A stretch of DNA of 64,000 nt. It comes from Craspedostauros australis (lineage: Eukaryota; Bacillariophyta; Bacillariophyceae; Mastogloiales; Achnanthaceae). Positions 44,189 through 55,524 of the stretch are shown piece by piece (positions within the stretch are counted from its first letter, which is position 1; every line of letters starts with the position of its first letter). A program made the position numbers and the translations under genes. The stretch lies in NCBI GenBank assembly GCA_026770025.1, contig JAMXDE010000038.1, positions 248,001 to 312,000 of the forward strand, read 5' to 3'. The notes beneath the pieces were generated by a model, which worked only from the letters and a program-made list of their open reading frames with translations, did no database searches and was not told the origin of the DNA.

Positions 44189-44935
44189 TGTTGGAAATCC
44201 GGGGTTATAGTTAGTACTAAGTTCTAATCTGCTGTTAGAAACTGTACCGTTTTAGAACTGTGAGCACAATCTCACTTTCTCTTCCGATTTCGTTTTCTTG
44301 ACAGGCATCTGTCGCGGTAACGACACGGGGCATCCTGTTGTCTCTTAGGTGCTTCCCTCTTCGTTCATCATGCTCTGTTCTTGCTTCCTTGTCTCTGCAT
44401 TGTCGTAGCTGTCTACGCTTGCGTGGTAGGGATCTGCAGTCTTGAGCACTTGCCTATCTCATGTTTCCGTCGTTGATTCTCATGACACCATCGTCTCATG
44501 ATCGATGTCACCTTTGGTGATGTTCCAAACCTGCGGATATTCTGATCCTTTCTGATGTTCCAAACCTGCAGATGTTCTTGTCCGCAGGGGAGGCATGTGA
44601 TGTCCTCTGAAGAAGGTGCGTCACCTGCCCATGGACATGCTGTTCTGATCGACGTCGTCGTCTGGATGGTTGCCATGGTTGGCGTGGTATCGGGACCTCC
44701 TGATCCGCCGTGGGTGTCTTCCTTACATTACCAGAGGACAGGCTATCCTCCTCGCGGTTATACAGGTATCAATCGCGTCCGTATGCTTAGTCATAGTCAT
44801 AATGACATGGTATACAAAGGTGTGACAAATAGTCTCTGAACATGTGATGAATAATATTCAAAGCTGTGACGAACAATGTTGGGAGGTGCGGCAATTACGG
44901 GTATTCCGACAAAGTCGTACCCTCAATTCCTAACA
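44189..44935 (-). repeat. LTR, family L (copy B), fused to a truncated gag
   Basis: 747 bp, read on the minus strand from TGTTAGGAATTG (44935) to GGATTTCCAACA (44189). Homologous to copy A throughout. It starts exactly where the neighbouring gag stops matching its family. There is no purine tract before it and no target duplication, which points to a deletion or recombination junction rather than a simple insertion. Confidence 0.8.
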
Positions 44936-45939
44936 AACGTGAGTTGATGTTGGAAGTTCACGATGTGGGTTCTGTATTCCACGCTCACCGTGCTGAGGAT
45001 CTGCATGATCATCTCTTCGTCTGTAATCGTGTACTTGACATCGTGGAGACGCGATCGTAGGCCCTCGAGTCGTGTGATGTAGATGTTGGGGTCCGAGTCT
45101 CTCTTCATCTTTTCGTTGTTGAACTGACGCTTGAGTTTGATTTTCGTTGCTGCGTCGGATGGACGGAACTTCTCCGCGAGAACGTTCCACGCTCCGTGTG
45201 GATCTCCTTCGGGGTAGTCGTCGGAGACGCATTGGTTGATGTACTGGATGGCTTGCTTGCCCTTTCCTTTCTCTGCATCCATCATGAGGATCAGATCACT
45301 GAAGCAGTCGCATCCCAGCTCGTAGATCTCTTCCATCGCTTCCTTGGCCTTGCCGGTGGCTGCCGCGATCTCACTCACTGTTGGGACCTTGGTCTTCCCT
45401 AACATCACGTCTCTCGTCTTCTGTGCACGAGCGTATGCCTTCGCTTGGGACTCCCATGCGCTGTAGTCTTCCTGTTCACCGCTGAACATCGGCGCCTTGA
45501 TGCGTCGCTTGTTCATGTTGGCTGATGTCGCCATGCTGATTCGTTGTTTCGTTGTTGGTGCGCTCGCGCCCTTGATTTCCGTCTGTTTCTGTGTTGCCGA
45601 TTCTTCGATTTTCGCTTGTTGTTTCGCGAGGATTGATTTGCTCACAAATTCTCCTCCTGGTGGTGTCTCACTTTTCCCACTCTGTTTGGCTGTGCGAATG
45701 CTCTCCGTCACACCAGTCTCCTCTTGCTTGACCGCCTTGAGAATCCTCTTCTCCTCGCGGTGTAGTCTTGTAGACCATTCTTCTTTGGTCTCGTCGATCG
45801 CGCTTGCGTCTGCGCCTGATAGGACAGTAGCCACGGCTGCTTCCTTCTGTTCTTGAAGTAGAGTCTCACTCGCACCTTCTTCTTGCTTGATAGCTAGTTG
45901 GGACAGAGGGATGTCTTTCAATTCCTCTTCCTCGCTCAT
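44936..45939 (-). pseudogene. Copia gag (UBN2-type), C-terminally truncated (element E)
   Basis: The minus-strand frame opens with MSEEEELKD at 45939. Residues 1-145 are charged, Glu/Lys/Ala-rich and probably coiled. Residues 146-334 form the copia Gag core (APMFSGEQEDYSAWESQAKA, then a helical region ending MIMQILSTVSVEYRTHI). The frame then runs into LTR copy B and stops four codons later, so the nucleocapsid finger and all of pol are missing. Upstream lie a 70-base leader, the 12-bp palindrome at 46010-46021 and the end of its own LTR at 46022. Confidence 0.85.
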
Positions 45940-46009
45940 TCAGTCTGCTGCTCCTGAATGACGTTCGTCTTCCTCGCACGATCCGATCCGCGGGCTCGCC
46001 CTGATCTAA

Positions 46010-46021
46010 CGTTTATAAACG
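46010..46021 (-). other. Palindrome at the primer-binding position of element E
   Basis: CGTTTATAAACG, a perfect 12-bp palindrome directly after the LTR end ...CCAACA (46022, minus strand). Element C has CGTTTCGAAACG at the same place. Confidence 0.75.
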
Positions 46022-46529
46022 TGTTGGCAAGTTCCGCTCACGGTAACCTACGATCGTGGAAGATGGTGTTGGTTGATAGTCGTCTGTTTGCTATTTCATT
46101 ACTTGGTTACTCCGATCCTCTCGGTGTACACCAGTTGTCTTGCCCGATGCTCTCGGCGCTTCAATCTGTTTTGTAGATTCAGTCTCCGACTATGAGTCGG
46201 TACGCGAGATACTCTCTCGCTCCTCTCTGTATTCTCTCTCTCTCTCTCTCTCTCAACATCGTGTGCTCGTGCTACACGATACTCCGTGTTCGATGCGTAC
46301 TCCGCATTCGACACTCCGTTCGTTCAGTACTGGTTCCTACTCCATGAGTACTTACCATTTGAAGTTCACCTTCAGTATCCATGATCTTCATGGGTCATCG
46401 GATCTTCGCCTCCTGCTCTGACTTGGAGACAGATGTCGACGTGGTGACATGATGACATCCTGTCGACGTCAGTAGGCGTCCTTCTGCTCTCCAGATGTCA
46501 TGTTCCATTGGTGATGCAGCAGCCTGTCA
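46022..46529 (-). repeat. Putative 5' LTR of element E
   Basis: Read on the minus strand it begins about TGACAGGCTGC (46529) and ends GAACTTGCCAACA (46022), in the right place before palindrome, leader and gag. It contains a CT/GA run (46229-46252) and does not resemble family L internally. A short inverted repeat (tcagatga...tcatctga, 46527-46547) spans its outer border, so the exact start is uncertain. Confidence 0.55.
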
Positions 46530-46542
46530 GATGATATTGTCA

Positions 46543-46819
46543 TCTGAGGTTTAGTTGGGAAGTACCTCGAGATTCTCTTGGTACCATTGATGGATGGACG
46601 GACGATCTTCCAATTCTCTCAGAAATCGTTATTTGCAAATTTCCTCCAGAAATCTTGCCCCTTTTCGTGTGTTCCATTTCCCCTGTAATTCTGACGAATC
46701 ACAGTATACTATCGACACGAATGTAGTTATACCGTCCAAGTGCGTATGAGAGAATAACGGGTGAACGATGCACATATACACGTACATCTTGACGTATACT
46801 CACATGTACATCTCGACAG
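46543..46819 (+). repeat. Dispersed repeat R, copy 2
   Basis: Reverse-complement homologue of 8855-9124. Ends about 30 bases before the ATG of the mariner-like transposase and could be its 5' untranslated part. Confidence 0.7.
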
Positions 46820-46849
46820 ACAACAGCCATCGCCCGTCTCACGAAGCAG

Positions 46850-48325
46850 ATGGAGAAAGGTGCAACAACGAAAGGATGGATGCGAAAGGATGGAGGGCGT
46901 AGCAACACTAAGACCACCAATAGGAAGAAACAACTTGGCAGAGATGAACAGCAAAACTACATCGTTCTCTACTTCAATTTGGGTGCGATCCCAGCCAACA
47001 CGAAATTGATCGCGCATGCTTGGGATGTTGACCGCACCACTGTTGCCCGGAATATCAAGAATTTCCAACAGAACAAGCTGGGACGGAAGAAGCGCAGCGA
47101 CGCGGGCAGCACCATCTTCACCTGCCCCAAGAAGCAACAGCAATACTTCACGCCGCGTGCCATCTTCGCAAAGCAAAGGCGGCTTAAACATCCAAGACAA
47201 CGGTTGATGACTGATGAAATCTCTGATGCCTTTGACCATGCTTCTCCTGAAGACCTGGCATCCGCAAAAGCCCTGTCTGACTCGTGGTTGGAGCGCGGTC
47301 TGTTCCTGCAATTTGAGCTCCAGGATGTGTTGCAACGATGCAATGGCGCAATCTCGTGGGACGATGTTGCACGCGAACTAGCAGGAAGGGGCAACGTCCA
47401 ATGCGTTTGCGCGAACACCATTCGAACATACGTGATGGGATTGGAGGGCAGCAACTACCGTTCTACAACAATGCTCCCCAAGATCAAGGGCATCATCAAG
47501 ACGAAGCGCGAGATCTGGGCCAAGGACTTCTGTGTGTTCTGGGAATCAGCTGAGCTGTTCCCGAATACGCAAGTTGTTGTTGTCCACATGGACGAGAAGT
47601 GGTTCTACTCCATTGTCGCTCGCAAGCATCTCAAACATGTGCCCCAGATGGGAGTTAAGCCTGTTGACCATGCTGTGCACCACAAGTGCCACATTGACAA
47701 GACCATGGCAATTGCATCAACAGCGTTTGCCCCAACAGACAACCGCTTTGATCGAGGAGGAAAGGCGCATAAGGTCAACTTCGAACGTGTTGGGCGCATG
47801 GCTCGAGCGCAGAAGACCACGTACAAGCGAACTTGGGTCTCGCCAACCAAGTACAAGCACCTTCCTGATAACAACAAAATCTCTCGCAAGAAGGGTGAAC
47901 TGTACTTTCAACCACTGGAGATCACAGGCAGCAAGGAAACAGATGGTCATCATGATAAGCCCAAGCCGAAATACAGCCTAAAGAAATTCTTCCGCGAAAA
48001 AGAAATCCCCGCACTGGATTCGCTCGCCAACAAAATCAAGGCCGAAACGGGCAAGAACGTGGTGATTCGGTACCAGATGGATGGCGCAGGGCCACACAGA
48101 GACACGGAACTGCTCAGGTTCATCAACGAGGAGTTCGACAGTCGCGGATGGCATCTACGATTTCAACCATCGAATTCTCCCATCACGAATGTGAAAGACG
48201 ATGCGATATTCCCAGCGATGTCGAAACACGTATCGGCACATCAAGGTACGCACTACGGGAGTCGCATGTTCACCACCGAGGCGTTGTGGGGTGCTTGCAA
48301 AACCTGTTGGGAACAATTTGGGCTG
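46850..48325 (+). pseudogene. Mariner-like transposase (DD39D type), truncated at the C-terminus
   Basis: About 492 native residues. An N-terminal helix-turn-helix region (about 50-90, with AHAWDVDRTTVARNIKNF) is followed by the catalytic core. The first Asp lies in VVVHMDEKWFYS (about 250) and the second in YQMDGAGPHRD (about 408). The third lies in NSPITNVKDDAIFP; counting to its second Asp gives 39 intervening residues, as in plant-type mariner elements. The frame then enters the LTR that begins at 48326 and ends after reading through it, so the last part of the protein and the 3' inverted repeat are lost. All three catalytic acids are still encoded. It acted by cut-and-paste at TA sites if it behaved like its family. 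Confidence 0.85.
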
Positions 48326-49257
48326 TGTTGGAAATCCGGGGTACCCCAGTCTCTAGTAGTAGTCTCTGGTTACCTATTCCTGTTATTGCATTGTTGGAAC
48401 TGTGAGTACAACATGTTCATCACTTTCAATTCCATTTGCCAAAGCATACATATTCCACAGTAGCACACAGTCTTGCCCTTGCTCATGCAGTGCTGTCCTC
48501 CTGCTTCATCATGTCATGCAGCATGTACTCCATGTACATCTCATCTTGCAGTATTGGTTCATCTCATCATGCATCTCAGATATTCCATCTCCTGCCCTCT
48601 ACCAATAGTTTCGTTAGCGTAGACATCGCCGAGTCGTAGGCATCACACAGATCGGTTCATTCGATCAGATCGCGGTCTCCCATTCGTCACGGGAACACCT
48701 TGGTTGGGAGCTCATTCAGCTCCTCGACCATCTCACATCTCCGATCATTTCACATCTCCGATCGTCTCCTGTCAACTCCGATTGTTTCTGATTGTTTCTT
48801 CGCCGATCACTTCACCGGCTTCCTGGATGTTCCTCATCTCAGGTTCGTTCACAGGTTCGTTCCTAGGTTCGTTCCCAGGTTCGTTCCCAGTACTCTTATC
48901 TCATTGGTTGCGACGTGGGGGCCGTAGTCGCTCGTATCGTGATGTTGGTCACGATTCCAACATCCCCGCCCCCTGCGACATACACGTGTGATTGGCATTC
49001 CTGCATTGAGGTCACGGACACCATAGTCCGGTTCGCATTCGGCACGTGGCGTTCTCCACCACAAGTTACGTGCAGCTCACATTTTTCTGTGTCACAATGA
49101 TCAAACGTGGGAGTTGCGGTAATGTATCATTTCATGACATTCGACTCCTGACTCTTGGGTTATTGGGAGGTGCGGTAGTGTAGCATTCCACGATGCTCAA
49201 CTCCGCACTCTTGGGAGGTGCGGCAATTCGGTGTTTCACAACACCCGATTCCTGACA
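48326..49257 (-). repeat. 3' LTR of element D (family L), 932 bp
   Basis: Read on the minus strand it begins TGTCAGGAATCG (49257), preceded by a purine tract (ggaaggg), and ends CCCCGGATTTCCAACA (48326). The first 150 bases are a triplicated hairpin module (49107-49257). Its insertion cut the mariner transposase. Confidence 0.8.
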
Positions 49258-52200
49258 CCCTTCCAATTGCCGTTCCGACCATATCATCCACCTTGTTCAG
49301 TCCAATGCTGACCTGGGCTGAATGATGCTCCCCTTGTGCCGATCGTAGATCTCCTTTCTTGTATTCTTCGTTAACCCGTCAGAGATGCTGTCCTCTGACT
49401 TCACGAATCGATCCCTCGCCTCCTTGTTCGCAATCAGCTCTCTGATGAAGTGATTGTGAACGTCGATGTGTCTCGTCCTGGTTGATGTCGATGGGTTGAT
49501 AGCGATGAAGATCGCTCTCACGTTGTCAACCATCACATCCACAGGTCTCTCCATCATCAATCCATATACTCGTGTCCGACACGAGCTTCGTCACTCTCAG
49601 CATCTCCTCGTATGCTGTGGTCGTTGGCCCATCCAACACCTTCGTCAGTTCTCGGATGGCATTCGTGACGTCTGGTCTCGAATGCTTCACCAGGTATAGC
49701 AGCATACCCACACCACTGTGGTATCTGCTGTGTCGATCCTTATCGACCTTGGGTGCTTCGTTGTTCCACTGGATCCCTTGGCCAGGTGTGCCAGGTGTTC
49801 CATATCTCTGAAGCTTTGTTGTTCCTCTTGATGATGTGTGGCTGGTTCACTCAGCTGTTGGTCTTGCTCTCATTGGATCCGATGCGGCAATTCAAGTAGT
49901 CCTCGAGACCATTCTCGGTCTTGATTCCGAATCGCTCTCCCTTGTTCTTCTTCACCGATTGTTTCAGCTCGCGTGTGCTTCCGATGCACAGGCGATCGTT
50001 GGCGTACGTCTTGATGAGGACGAGGCTCCCTTCCCGATTCTGGATTAGCAGACATGGATCCGCCTTGCTCTGCCAGAAGCCAAGCTTGGTCAATGTGTTC
50101 ACAAGCTCCTCATTTCATTGCCTCGCGCTCTGCACCGACCCATAGATGGTCTTCTCAGCAGCACGCATTCATCCGGTTCGTGTTCCTTTCTCTTGGGACA
50201 CTGCATGTAGATCTCTTCTCCTTGAAGACCCACTTCGTCTTCACTCACTGTCGATCCCTCGGCATTTCGCTCTTCTTGGTCTTCTGCCAGACTTCTCGTC
50301 TGATCATTTCGTAGAACTCCTTGTTGATGGCCTCCTGCCATCTCTTTCACTTTGCTTCGCTGGATCCGCATGGTCCCAGCATTCTTTGGATGTGGTGGGG
50401 TCCAGCATCATAGCCGTGTATGCATGCTCGGACGTCTCATTCCCTCTCTCGTGGTTGCTGGGGTCTTCTCTGCTTCCTCAGCTGACTCACCACCTCCACC
50501 GCTTGAATCTGAGTCGGAGTGGTGTTCTGGCGCGTTGTTGTGCGGTGCCAAGCCGCGTATCATCCGTGGCATCCTCGCCACTGGTCTCATGGGAGAGTAC
50601 TCAAGGTCCTCGCTTTCAACGATTGCCTCCGGGTCACTCGTACTTCGTCCCTTCTGATCATCAGGATCCACATGATCCTGGCACTCCTCAGGCGCTCATA
50701 GACTCGGCATCATTCCAGTGTTGATGTGCACGAATCTCTCTCGCCGTCGCGTTCGCTCTCAACATCCTGACTTGCAGCGATGAAGTCGATCACTCTCATC
50801 CTCCATTGGATAGCATCGATCCTCATGCCTGCGACGTCCTTGTTGATGATTGACCCGTCTTGTTCAAAGTTGGGTCCGTATGTTGCCACTGGAGCAGTCA
50901 TTGTCTCCTGTGTAGTTGCGTAGCCATCGTCATCTCCTGATTCTGATGCTTCGTTCGTCACCCTTGTTGGGCATTGGTATATTGTGGTCAGCTGCCAGCT
51001 CTGTTGTGGTGTTGCCTTGCAACCACGTTGTCGATCGCCTTCATCCTCTTCTGGATAGCATCGATTCATCATGCTGCAGCTTCTTCGTCATGGGAGTTGT
51101 TGGTGGCCTCCTGCCATTCATCCTCCATTCATCTGAGGTTCCTCCCTTCCGGCTCTGTCATTCGATTCTTCATCCGATATGCCTGCGTCTCTCTCATTGA
51201 TCGTCTATCGATGCGTCTTGGCTCACTGTATCTGGAATCCGCCGTTCATGGCTCGCGCTCTCATAGCTGTATCCTTTCCAGATTCGAGTCTCTCTCTCAT
51301 CAATCTCATTCTCATCGCACATCGATCTCATATCTGTGCTCGTAGTATCTCGCCAATCATTCGGCATCCGGTTCTTCTTGATCATCTGCCATACTCATGC
51401 CATGGCTATATCACTGAACCGTACCATCATGGCCTCCCGCCATTCATTGCTCTTCTTGGGATCCACATGACCCCGTCATTCGTCAATTGTGGTTGGATCC
51501 AGCATCATTGCGACATTTGGTTGCTCGGATCCCTCTTTGTTCTGTATGTAGTTCAATGCTTGATTCGCAGCGATGAAGTCACCCAGGCTCATCTTCTCAT
51601 GAGTGGTGCCAATCATCAAGCCTGCGATATCTCTGTTGAATGTTGACCCTTCTGTGTGAATGTTGGGTCCTCCTGTCGCCGGTAGTGTGGTAGTCATCTT
51701 TCGAGTGGTCTCATACCCCTCATCATTCTCTGATTCTGATTCTCCACCTGATCTAAGTTCTCGCTCCTCCTTCGGATGGGTGTATTGTTGTATCCCACGA
51801 GAGCACTCAGCATCCTTGGCATGTGCATGACAGGTTCTGCGATTGGGACTGTGTTTGGTGCGTCCTCGACCAAGTCGTCTCGTCCCGTCTCATCGTCCCT
51901 TCCGGATTCATCGTCGTCGTCATCGTCCGATGGTTCATCCCCTTGGGTAGGGAGCAAGTCATCTTGCCCTCGAGCAGCGTCTTCTGTATCTGTATCGTCT
52001 CCGGCTCTTCTGCTCTCATCAGCGTCGTCGGTCTCCATGCTTCGGATGGTATCCGCACGTCGCTCCCAAGTTTTCGTCTATCTGGGGAAATCATCCCCGA
52101 TATCGAGTCGTCATCTCCCAGGTCTGTCAGTACTGACCTGCTGGCATTCTCAATACTCTCGAATTGCCCTCATGACGTATCCATCCATGTCACGTTCATC

Positions 52201-53862
52201 GTGAGTAGGGTCCTGGTCATCACCAGGTTCACTCGTGCGGTCCACACCGCTTGCATGCGACTCCTGTGTCCAATCAGCGTCTGTTGGATCGGAAGTGAAG
52301 TTGCTGTTCTCCAGCATGTTGTTGATTGCGTTCACATTGCGAGCCACGTCGAGTGCGCTCCGCACGCCAATCTCATGCATCATGTAGTGCTTATGCATCA
52401 TGTAGTGCAACCCGCATGGGTGCACTCATCTGCACAGTCGACTCTCGAATTCGTCGATCGCATCGTAGCAGATCATCGAAAGCTCGACGCGCACATCATT
52501 GGCAGATGTCATGCTGCTCAACGAGTATCGAGCCAAGAGGCAGATCGGACCTGCATCCATATGCAGTCCTCTGTGCTCCTCATCACTCGTTTCGCCTTCG
52601 TTGTAGTTGGCGTTGCCTTCGTCCTCTTCATTCTCGGATGAAAAGGGTCCTCTGTTGATCAACTCCATCGTGATCGTTCGTAGGCTCGTAGTAGCCATAC
52701 ACTCCTGGAGTGTACTCGGCTATGTCCTTCCTGGTCCACTCGTAGTCATTGACTGGTGTTCCGCTGTTGAAGTCGGAAACCCCATCATTGTTGATTGTTA
52801 TAAGTGCCATGTTGTTCGTGATCGCGTTGTCGTCGCGCATCATCGTGTAGTTTCACATGGTCACATTTTGGTCGTTGTTCGCGATTTCGGTGATGGCCAC
52901 GAATTTCGTGTTGGTCACATTTTTGGTGCCGACCACATTTTCGTTGATGGGCATGGACATCGGCTCGTCGTTTGCGATGAGAGCGATGTCATCCATCCCG
53001 TCCATCCTGTCTGTCGCGACCTTGGCCGACCCGGCTTCCTTCCTCTCACTCTCTTACTGCCATTGCCTCGTGCGCACTCATAACCGTGTTTGATACGGTG
53101 GCGGTCGTAGATGAGGTTCATGGCTTCGTAGAGGTCTTGAATCATCGTCTTCTCCGATGGCGAGGACACCTCTTGTTCCTCGTCTTTCGTATTGAGCCTG
53201 GGATCGAAGCGCGGAAGGACCTCCCGTCCAGCTTGTTCCAGCGCTTTCCCTTCTCGTCGAAGCACGCACTTCCTGTGTTGCTGTTCTTGTTGTTGTTGCC
53301 AATTCTTGGCCTGGTAGGTTGCATCCTTACCATCTCGATCATCTCACAGTAGGGATCGCAGCCAGCACTCGAGCATGTATCACTCGATGGCAGTCGGTGC
53401 CGCATGATCATCTCGATGCTTTCCATTGCTGCTTCTCGCACTACTCTTGATGTGATCGCGATCATGGGCCATGCCCATTCCTGCGTAGATCTTGATCTCT
53501 TTTCATCTTATCATCCCTGCTTGCATGCTCATGCTCGATTGAGTCGCGCGTGCCATGTGCACAGACGCGCAGCATCAGCGACCTCGTTCGCTCCTCATCC
53601 ATCTCGGCTTCCATATCGACCGAGCGCTGATGAGGCAGCTCCATTCTTGCAGGGTAGGTGGGAAGCTCTCATTGCTTCCTTCATTGCATCTCGTTGAGCT
53701 CCTTCAGCTATCTCGCCCTCATGGCGCAGTCTGCTGAATACGATGCATCCGAGAGCGTGGTCTGCTGCGTCCGAATCTCTTCTTGCGTACAGCTCGCTCT
53801 CGTACTCCAACACAGCCGTGAAGGTCTCCATGCCTTCCTCGACTTCATGGTCCCATGACCAT
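49258..53862 (-). pseudogene. Decayed copia element D (gag to RNase H remnants)
   Basis: Minus-strand fragments in several frames follow the proteins of element C and other copia elements in order. Near 53840 is the Gag core (HEVEEGMETFTAVLEYE, cf. HETPEGNVAFMAVLGCK in C). Near 53110-53150 is YDRHRIKHG. Around 53030 is TDRMDGMDDIAL, then YSLSSMTSANDVRVELSMICYDA, as in C. An acidic linker follows, and RT pieces at about 50350-49850 have the YVDD changed to YAND. Last come MGMLLYLVKHSRPDV and the DGLTKNTRKEIYD end of RNase H (49297-49711). Zinc knuckles, protease and integrase were not found. A linker block containing INKDVAGM or FNRDIAGL appears twice (about 50850 and 51640), an internal duplication. 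The gag N-terminus is cut at 53862 by the LTR of element C. Confidence 0.8.
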
Positions 53863-54652
53863 TGTCAGGAATCGAGGGTGCGACTATGTCGTATTATCCT
53901 AGATTGCCGCACCTCCCATAATACCAAAAATAGACTGACCGATCTAACAAAGTCGGACACGCTCCCAAGTCTATTGTGGACCTCCTCCTCTGTGTGTCAA
54001 GAGTATGACGGACGACGGACAGACTAATCGTGAGACATGGCTTGAGTGGATTGACGAACTGGTATGGCGAACGATGGATGTAAAAGGGAGACTGGAACAC
54101 CGAAGTGTTCCAAGCATGAGGGTTGACCGGTTAACCTGAAACATCTATGCGAATGCGCTATCACGGTTGAGTCGCTCGGAACCCAGAACTTGATTACGTG
54201 ACTGACAGAGAACCAACGAAGGAGAACAAAGCGCGGACTGGAACAGCATCGAAGGACTGCACTGATCGTGCCAGAACTCCATGTTCTGAGCAAGTGTGAA
54301 TGTTGGTGGACATGTGAGAAGAATGAATGAACAACACGAAAGAGTGCACTGAATGAGTGACGGATGTCTGATGAGAAGAGAGTGAATCGAGCATCGGCAT
54401 GCATGCGCCTCAGGAGTGTAGACTGATCTCCCAACAGTTGAGCATGATGAAATGCACTTGTCATGAGCAATGAAATGGACATGACGGAGAGAGATTGCAA
54501 TGGTGATCATGAGGGGCAACTACAGGAGGCCATCAGCATCATCATGGGCAAACGAGTTGACGATTTGAGAAATGAGTGTGTTGTTCTCACAGTTCTAAGA
54601 CGGTACAGTTTAATAAGCATTAGACTATATCTATAACCCCGGATTTCCAACA
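53863..54652 (+). repeat. 5' LTR of element C (family L), 790 bp
   Basis: Begins TGTCAGGAATCGAGGG and ends CCCCGGATTTCCAACA. It is followed directly by the 12-bp palindrome and the gag leader, which sets the orientation of all family L LTRs in the window. Confidence 0.85.
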
Positions 54653-54664
54653 CGTTTCGAAACG
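54653..54664 (+). other. Palindrome at the primer-binding position of element C
   Basis: CGTTTCGAAACG, perfect 12-bp palindrome directly after the LTR. Element E has the same with a TATA centre. Confidence 0.75.
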
Positions 54665-54739
54665 TTACGATTGAAATCCTACGTTTCTACCACCATCAGC
54701 ACAGCAACACTCGCCATCACCCTTACCACCACGATCATC

Positions 54740-55524
54740 ATGAGCTCCTTCTTTGGCAAGTCCGATCGTTACCCCATCGTGTTCGACGGAAAGAAGTCCA
54801 ACTGGAACGCATGGAGCGCTAAGTTCCTCACCCGCGCCGAACGCAAGGGCTACGGAAACTTTTACCTCCAAGCTGCAGATGCCGTGGTGGTGAAGGATGA
54901 ACCTCTCGGACCGTCCGGTCTTGCCCCGACGACGGGCGGAGACTCGGGTACGGGGGAAGTCAAGAAGGTGTCAGCTATGTCCTACACGGAGAAGGCTGAG
55001 TACCGGAAGGCGTTGGCGAAGTACGCGTTTGAAGAACTGACCATGGCTATCAACCATGAAACTCCGGAAGGCAATGTTGCCTTCATGGCTGTGCTGGGAT
55101 GCAAGAGCGGCACCTACGAAGATGGTGATCCACGCAAGGCGTGGAAGGCGCTCGAGCGCATCTACGAGCAACGTACTGCACCAGTGAAGGCGCAGCTGTT
55201 GGCTCAACTCAACGGAATGCGGTTGAAGAAGGGCGAGCGCCCTGATTCGTTCCTCACCGAGATGGAGGTGCTCCGCAACCGTTTGGGGAATGCTGGCGTG
55301 AAGATCGACGTCGAGCAATACAACATGCTTGTACTCAACGCTCTCGGGAGAGACTACGAGATGGACGTGAAGCTCATAGAGCTCAAGTTCGCAGGCAAAG
55401 AAGACAAGATGACAGTTGAAGACATCCGCGAGGCCGTGTGCCTCACCTACGACCGCCACCATACCAAACATGGTTCTAAGCGCGAAGGAGGCAACCATGG
55501 CAAGGAGGAGATGGCCTTGGCCAC
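54740..55524 (+). CDS. Element C gag, 5' part, interrupted by nested element N
   Basis: Starts at MSSFFGKSDRY (54740), the first ATG after the leader. It encodes about 261 residues of a UBN2-type copia Gag (VFDGKKSNWNAWSAKFLTRA, KAWKALERIYEQ, LTYDRHHTKHG). After MALAT the frame enters the LTR of element N and stops at 55540. The continuation lies at 62715. With N and one copy of GCCAC removed, the frame passes straight into the zinc-knuckle region, so the interruption is purely the insertion. Confidence 0.93.
55520..55524. repeat. Target-site duplication GCCAC (left)
   Basis: Repeated at 62715-62719 on the other side of element N. Confidence 0.9.
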
